Of a DNA stretch of 64,000 nucleotides, positions 57,901 through 64,000 are shown one piece after another (position 1 is the stretch's first letter; each line of letters begins with the position of its first letter). Location: contig JAURVB010010298.1 in the NCBI GenBank assembly GCA_033002965.1, positions 1 to 64,000 of the forward strand, given 5' to 3'. The translations under genes were made by a program, and so were the position numbers. Origin of the DNA: Piper betle (Eukaryota; Streptophyta; Magnoliopsida; Piperales; Piperaceae). A model generated the notes under the pieces. The model worked only from the letters and a program-made list of their open reading frames with translations. It was not told where the DNA came from and ran no database searches.

Positions 57901-58924
57901 TATGGTTGAGATGAGCAGACATTGACCAGTGCTTATGCCATAGACCAGATGTGGACTCCATAGTTCCATCCAGAGTATGTTCTCATACTCCTTGAGACAC
58001 ATTATACATGTACATGTGTTCTCACCATCATTTCGTCACAGAGAGTTCTTTTTAGCAACAATTAGTGATCATATAGATAGTTATGAGAGCCATAGCACAC
58101 AGTAGAGTTGTAGCAGTTGTCCTTGTTCCATTATGGAATAAAGTGAGATACTTGACTTGAGACTGAATTAGCTAAGACCTAATGAGCAGTCTGGTTCCTA
58201 TTACAGGGACACTTGAGTGTCTGACCTAGACTGGCGACAGTAAACCATAGAACTCATTAGCCTATACCTTTACTTGGTACTAGGGTCCACCATATGCTAG
58301 CAAGACGCATAGGACACCCTAGTATAGTTCTAGAACCTGGAGTAGAGTGCCCTGAGGTTACATGTAGTCGATCTATCACATTGATGAGGATGAGGGAGAC
58401 ATGGGTAGATGTTAGGCTACAATCCTCGCACTGATATAGTGTCTCCAGATGTAGTTTAGACAGTACCTTGCAGTACTCTAGAGTACTTGCTTGACTACCT
58501 AGTAGACCTGTAGGGGTGAGCTTAGGTTTTTTCCCGCCGAGGTCATTACATTTCAGTCTCCATAGTTGCAGTGACCCTAGGAGCTAGTCTAGTGAGATGA
58601 CTCGAGCATGCATGGTCAGATGGTTCAAGCATGCAAAGTCAGTCCAGTGAGATGATTCGAGCATGTATGGTTAGTGCAGATAGATGATCCTAGCATGTTT
58701 GGCATCTTTTGTAAGTGATTGGAGCATGTGCAGTCTATACAGCCAGAATAGTAAGTAGCTAGTGAGCTTCATCAGTGTTTAGAGATCAAGCATCACATTG
58801 GTCTGTTTGGGCCACGTGTAGCTAGCTTTCGAGGGAGAGCTACTAGATTGCCAACAAGATGACATCTTCAGTTGGGTCCTCCGATCGCAGTTGAGGTAAG
58901 AAATTCTGAGGACGAAATTTTTAT
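54944..58924 (+). other. Internal region of the 9.3-kb element, non-coding
   Basis: Nearly 4 kb in which no frame exceeds about 70 codons and no Gypsy pol motif could be found on either strand. A minisatellite lies at 56100-56420. Phrases such as GATGTCATGATATGG and AGGATGAGGGAGACATGG are not diagnostic. The base composition is more even than the AT-rich LTRs, as expected for former coding DNA. Confidence 0.6.
56100..56420 (+). repeat. Minisatellite in the internal region
   Basis: About 12 degenerate copies of a roughly 24-27 bp unit with the core CGAGTAGCACAACCACCGTC, drifting to CGTGATGCACTACCACTGA in the second half. Confidence 0.8.
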
Positions 58925-58936
58925 AAGGAGGAGAGG
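58925..58936 (+). other. Polypurine tract
   Basis: AAGGAGGAGAGG immediately before the 3' LTR, preceded by GAGGACGAAATTTTTAT, the usual context at the end of Gypsy pol. This shows the interior once ended like an ordinary Gypsy polyprotein. Confidence 0.88.
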
Positions 58937-58937
58937 T

Positions 58938-61459
58938 TGTAAAACCCCATTTTCGGGTTAGGGTTTTACCTAATTTAAGTTTGCCTTATTCTGGTTAGTA
59001 TCGAGTCAGTTCGAGTGAACTTGATCGAGAACAATTTTAAGAATATGAATATGAGGCCTCGATGGCCGTATGAGCTTGTTATGGAGGTTGACTGTACATG
59101 ATATGCATACGATTGTTTCAGTTATGATAAAGTAGAGCATGAGTTATCCAGGAATACATGAGGTATACATATGATTTTTATTAAATAGCCAAGATTTTAG
59201 GCCTAGATCTAGGTCATTGCAGCGTTAAGCATCAGTTTGGGATTTTTTGGGTTTTTCATTTGCATACAACATAGAAATTTTGGACCATCGGATTGTGCCT
59301 GTGAGCTTAGCTCAATTTCGTTTAGGGTTTCGAGGCCCATTTACCCTTCTTTCCTCGATTCCTTCCTATAGAGTCAATTTCAGGACTCGAGTCAGTTATG
59401 AGTTCGAACGATCTAGATGTATAGTGTATGTGCTTATAGGTGGGCCCCACTAGACCACGAGTTGTCAGACGTCTAGATCGTGCCATGTGGCAAAAATCTG
59501 AGCCGTCCACTCAACCCTAGCTTCCTATATAGTTTTTTTTTGGTTTTCTCCCATTTTCATTGTTTACACGCTCATCACCACCGACACTTCGGCTCGCCGC
59601 GGTGAATCTCCACCTCACCCCCGGCTAGTACACGGTATGGCTGTGACCATCTCACATACGGCCACCAGTCTATACCCACCATCGTCATTGGAGCCTCCAC
59701 AGTAGCCGCCGGCGACGATGTTTTCAGGGTTGTTTTTCGCCGCCACCCTTACAGGCCGATTTTCGGCGACGGCAAGCCGCCTCTGACCAACCCGATCATC
59801 CAGGCAGGTTCAACTTGCCTGGATCTACATTTTTAGACAACCCACGATGAATGTTGTGGCCGCGATGGCCGCCGACAACGACGCCGCACCTGGCGGCAAC
59901 CCGCCCCTTTCTCGGCCGTTTTCCGACCAGCTAGTAGCTGGACTCTGCCGGTCGAGACCACCAGCAACTCCGCCATTATCTCCTGTCGATCCCCACTGAC
60001 GGCGACACCAGCCACGCCGCCGTCAGCGTTCTCTGGCGACGGAGCCTTTGCTGCCCTATGTCCTTCCCGTTCAAGGTCTGCCTGCCCGTGTTTGTGTTTG
60101 TGTGATCGTGCCCGAGTCACTAGTTTGAGTCTGCCTGTCCTGTTCATGTCCATTGAGCCAACCCAACCAATTTCTAGCCCGGGTTGGTCCAGCCTTTTAG
60201 GTTTGGTCTGGTTTAGCTTTGTTCGGTCTGGTTTAGCTCATTTTTAGACCAATTTCGTCCGTTCTTTCACTGTTTTCAGTAATTCTAGAACTATTATATT
60301 AATTTAGATGCATATTCACATGATTTAGCATTGTTTATTTATTTTTTATTTAATCTTATTTTATGTTTATTAAATTATCTATTTTCTTGTTGCGTGTATG
60401 TTATTATTTAATTGTATATAATTACATATCTGTAATGATGACTATGATATTATTATTATTCATGATGAATTAAAATTAATTAATTATATATATATATATA
60501 TTTAGAATGATTATGTACTTATTTATTTAATTGTTTATGTGATTATTAACACAAGTATATATAATATTTAATCGTGTTAAGCCATTGATTCTTATAGTAT
60601 ATAATTATGATTACATATATAGTATATGATATTATTATTTTATGATTAGAGTATTGATTGTTTTTATGTATTTATGTTCTATCTATTTATACAGATTGTA
60701 TGTATTTATATATTTATTATTTGTTATTAGTTTTTTTTTTTGTTATGTCTTGATGATATAAGCCTCTTTCCTAAGCTTATTTTAGAAGTACGCGCATTTT
60801 TATGGATTTCACAAGTAAGAGAGTGAGCAATATGGAGATATGTATGAATTGCACTAGTACTCCTTTAAACCATGAGGTAGTGAAGTGTATGATGATATTG
60901 CGTAATGGAGTGCATTTCCGGAATATGTGGCACTAATATAACTGTTCCTTTTGCCACTTGACTAATGTGGTGGGTGTATAGAAGGTGTGAGGGGGTAAGC
61001 GTTGTATGTATGTATGAATATGATTATGAGCCATGTATGCAAGCCGGCAATTGTTTAAGTATGTTTGCTTACCTACCATGTGCGACTATTTGATGTTTAA
61101 TAAGTTTTTATGGGTAATGAAATACCCATTTGCCAGTTTCTTTAGTTATTTTTCGGACCAGTAACATTCGTTACTGGCATTTTTCATATAATATATGTAG
61201 GTCTTGCAAATCATGAGTCAACTTTGGCGAGATGACAGATAAATACTACCTCTGTGCATTTATTTCTTTCCTTATTTTTATTTATATTTGATGTGTTTGA
61301 TGCATAGTTAACCATGTCTCCCATTCTCATGACACCAAGAAGATTGTTTCGATCTATTTCATCGATTGAGTCGTACCAATCGACAACTTTTAACATGACT
61401 TGACTTGATCGTAACATTTCTGATTTAGTTCTTAGGTGAGCCAAAAATGGGTTGTTAAA
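58938..61459 (+). repeat. 3' LTR of the 9.3-kb element
   Basis: Colinear with the 5' LTR from TGTAAAACCCC through the GC block (59560-60170) but shortened around 60340 and 60760, where AT-rich tracts and part of the region upstream of the TATA box are missing. The last bases are mutated from GTGTGACA. Confidence 0.85.
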
Positions 61460-61464
61460 AAACT

Positions 61465-61811
61465 TAGAATCATACATGGTGTTATGCGAAGGTTGATACA
61501 GTGACATAACATACCATAGTTGCCTACAAAGCGGCATCTTACATACATATAAACATTTTATATATCACTTATAGCCTCGCATTTCTATATCACCCGCTAC
61601 AATTCCCATGTGGCTCAGAACCAATGTGCCACAATTTTCCTCTCTGGAAATGCACTGCATTCGCAGTGCCATGCATACATTGCACCACTTAAGGGTAGAA
61701 GGGGTACTAGTGCAATCATTACATCTCCTTACAGCTCCCTCTCTTATGTGTGAAATCTGTAAAAATGCGCATACTTATATAATATACTCTGGGAAGAGGA
61801 ATGTATTATAC
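61465..61811 (-). mobile_element. Minus-strand Gypsy LTR, part 2
   Basis: Continues the LTR interrupted at 52139. CATCTTACATACATATAAAC, CACTGCATTCGCAGTG and TGTAAAAATGCGCATACTTA match the LTR at 62380-62610 in the same orientation. Confidence 0.7.
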
Positions 61812-64000
61812 TATAACACCCTGATTTCTATTCACCTAAGAACCAAATCAGAAATGTTGCGATCGAGTTGAGTCATGTTTAAAGTTGTCCGTCGGTATGA
61901 CTCGATCAGTAAAATAGATCACAACAACCTTCGTAGCGTCATGAGAATGAAAGACACCATTAAATACAAGCCAAAATACATTGAATATAAATAAAAATAA
62001 GAAAGTAAATAACTGCACTGAGCTCAAGTGTATGTATCGCTTATCTGTCCTCCCACCAAAGTCAACTCAAGATTGTTAGACCTAAAGCAAGTGTCAGCTC
62101 ACATGCACGGCTCATAATCATATTCATACATATAACGTTTACGCCCTCACATCTTCCTATATTACCCGCGGCCGGTACTCTAGTGGCAAAAAATATCTCC
62201 ATAGCACCCATTCATCGGAGGGATTCTATAAATACATGTAACTATCTCCATACCACCCATTCATCGTAGTACTAGTGCAGTCCATAAATAGCCTCACACT
62301 GGGTGGCCAGCAAACATACTTAAGCAATTGCCAGCTCGCATGCACGGTTCATATTCATATTCATACATACATACATACAACGCTAATGCCCTCACACCTT
62401 CTATATCACCGGCCACGGTACTCGAGCGGCAAAAGGAACAGTCAAGTTAGTGCCACATATTCTGAAAATGTGTTGCATTATGCAGTACCATCATACACCA
62501 CACTACCTCATGGTTTGAATGAGTACTAGTGCGATTCATACATATCTCCATATCCCTCACTCTCTTATTCGTGAAATCCGTAAAAATGCGCGTACTTATA
62601 TAATAGGCTTAGGGAAAAGACTTGTATCATAAATTTCTAGAGATTAAGTTTGAAAACCAACAAGGGATCTCATCCTTGTAGTTTTATTAAACATGTATAG
62701 AAAACACGGCTAAAACGCCGGACATCAGAGGGATTGTATAAAACACCTCCGATACCACCCTATGTATAAAACACGATTAAACTCAATATGCAAGGAGTCA
62801 AGCAGAGAGGGAGAGTCCTACGGACCTGTGGTCCAAGCTCCAAGTGTATATGCACATCTACAGTGACCTCAAGCTCCGAAACCTACATCAAAAGCCACTA
62901 CTAAGTAAAATACCAATATCTCTATATGATGCAGCTTGTAGTGTGTATTCATATCATCAATACATCCTAATAAAGAAAATAATACTAACAAACCTAGAAC
63001 TAAACATGTGGCACGAAAATTGAGACATAATAATAATAAATGATAAATAAATACGTAAACAAGAAAATGCACTCATAGGTAATTAGATAAATAATAAATA
63101 CATGAACTATACTCTAATAATAAAATAATAATATAATTATACTATATAAATACATAGGCAAACACGAGTAAATATCATATATACTCGTGTTCGTAAACAC
63201 ATAAATAATTAAATAATATTTCAATAAATAAATAAATAGTTAATATTTATTAATCATGAAAAATAATAATATCATAGTTATACAATAGAAGAATGCATAA
63301 TTAAATACAAATAAATAATAACATACACGTGAACATACAAATAAATAAATAAATAAATATACAATTTAATAAATATGATAAAACTAATATTAATAAGTAA
63401 ATATAATATTAATAATAACAAATAATCATGTAAAATAAATAAATAAATATTTAATACTTATTAATCTTAAATATTAATAATATCATAGTTATAGAACACA
63501 TGAATAAATATATTATTATTAATAATAAGTGAATATATTATTAATAATAATAAGTAATCATATAACATGCATTACAATTAATAAATACATGAATAACAAG
63601 AAATAAATAATAATAAATAAATAAATAATAAATAAAGAAAAATAATCATAATGTCCAAACATGCTAAATCATGTTAATATGCATCTAAACTAATATAAGG
63701 ATTTTTGAATTACCGAAAACGATGTAAGAACGTATGAAAAGAGTCAAAAAATGACTCAACTAGGCCAATTGAGCTGAACTAAACCAAATCAAATGGGCTA
63801 AACCATTAAAGTCTGGGTTAACTGAAAAATTGGGTTGGGTTAACTGGGTGGAGATGAATTAGACTGATGGACACTGACACGGGCTCAGACAGGCAGACTC
63901 AGGCACAACCATGCGAACAGGAGCGCGGGGCATGCAACAGGTTATTGGGCCAGACAAGGGGTAGTGGTGCCTGTCACTAGAACATACCGACGCGTTGTGG
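61812..64000 (-). mobile_element. Minus-strand Gypsy LTR, truncated by the window edge
   Basis: Starts TATAACACCCTG (an altered TGTAACACCC end) and runs through the TATA region (about 62590), the GATGCAGC region and the AAATAAATAA-rich tract (63040-63660) to the window end. A local duplication repeats about 62095-62250 at 62320-62480 (CTCGCATGCACGGTTCATAT, CCCATTCATCG), giving two copies of one LTR segment. Confidence 0.8.

Larger units (their letters stand above)
52140..61459 (+). mobile_element. Complete-structure LTR retrotransposon without recognisable pol
   Basis: The 5' LTR is 52140-54924 (2785 bp, TGTGAAAACCCC ... GGGTGTGACA), with a primer site just inside it. The 3' LTR is 58938-61459 (2522 bp, TGTAAAACCCC ... 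decayed GTTGTTAAA end), directly preceded by a purine tract. Perfect 5-bp target duplications AAACT flank it (52135-52139, 61460-61464). The LTRs belong to the same family as the chromovirus LTR at 44077, but the 4.0-kb interior has no readable gag, protease, reverse transcriptase or integrase. It is therefore either an extremely decayed copy or a large non-autonomous derivative. The LTRs differ in length, mainly through deletion in the 3' copy. Confidence 0.88.

Overview
The window is plant nuclear DNA. The supporting evidence is a plant R2R3-MYB gene with short GT-AG introns, FAR1-type transposase remains, plant LTR retrotransposons with initiator-tRNA-Met primer sites, and pieces of plant metabolic genes. 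The very GC-rich first-exon-like pieces next to AT-rich introns look more like a monocot than a eudicot, but species cannot be fixed from the sequence. Nearly everything is mobile DNA or debris. Only one gene looks intact: a MYB98-like R2R3-MYB factor at 20.87-22.80 kb on the minus strand, whose four exons sum to 1041 bp (346 codons plus stop).

Region by region. 0-2.1 kb: a decayed FAR1/MULE-type transposase gene. 2.7-8.24 kb: a patchwork of broken gene pieces. On the plus strand these are a Nudix CoA-diphosphatase exon, fructose-bisphosphate aldolase and a copper amine oxidase exon. On the minus strand they are an unidentified C-terminal exon, an ADP-glucose pyrophosphorylase large-subunit exon, a purple acid phosphatase exon, and a sterol C4-methyl oxidase piece fused to a TIM17 piece. 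Both edges carry inverted copies of a GTTGGAT dyad, so I infer one large gene-capturing element. 8.2-19.55 kb: three more foldback elements bounded by (TA)n tracts. They carry the same hairpin-plus-GTTGGAT-dyad ends and GC-rich interiors. Two of them are split by long LTRs. 19.5-29.9 kb: the MYB gene, MULE-like and hAT-like non-autonomous elements, and an RWD-RING (RNF25-type) E3 ligase pseudogene. 29.9-44.1 kb: two degraded Copia elements, a cytochrome P450 fragment and nested insertions. 44.1-64 kb: nested Ty3/Gypsy chromovirus (Del/Tekay-like) material, including one structurally complete 9.3-kb LTR element (52140-61459) with matching AAACT target duplications but no recognisable pol.

The most unusual signal is the chain (TA)n / hairpin / GTTGGAT dyad / GC-rich or captured gene DNA / dyad / hairpin / (TA)n, repeated four times between 2.7 and 19.6 kb. 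It resembles the microsatellite-targeting Micron MITEs described in rice. Here the elements are long foldbacks, one of them with roughly 1.1-kb arms, and apparently carry host gene fragments. An ACTCGAGTC-rich AT module recurs in foldbacks, MULE-like elements and Gypsy LTRs alike, which suggests exchange between unrelated element classes.
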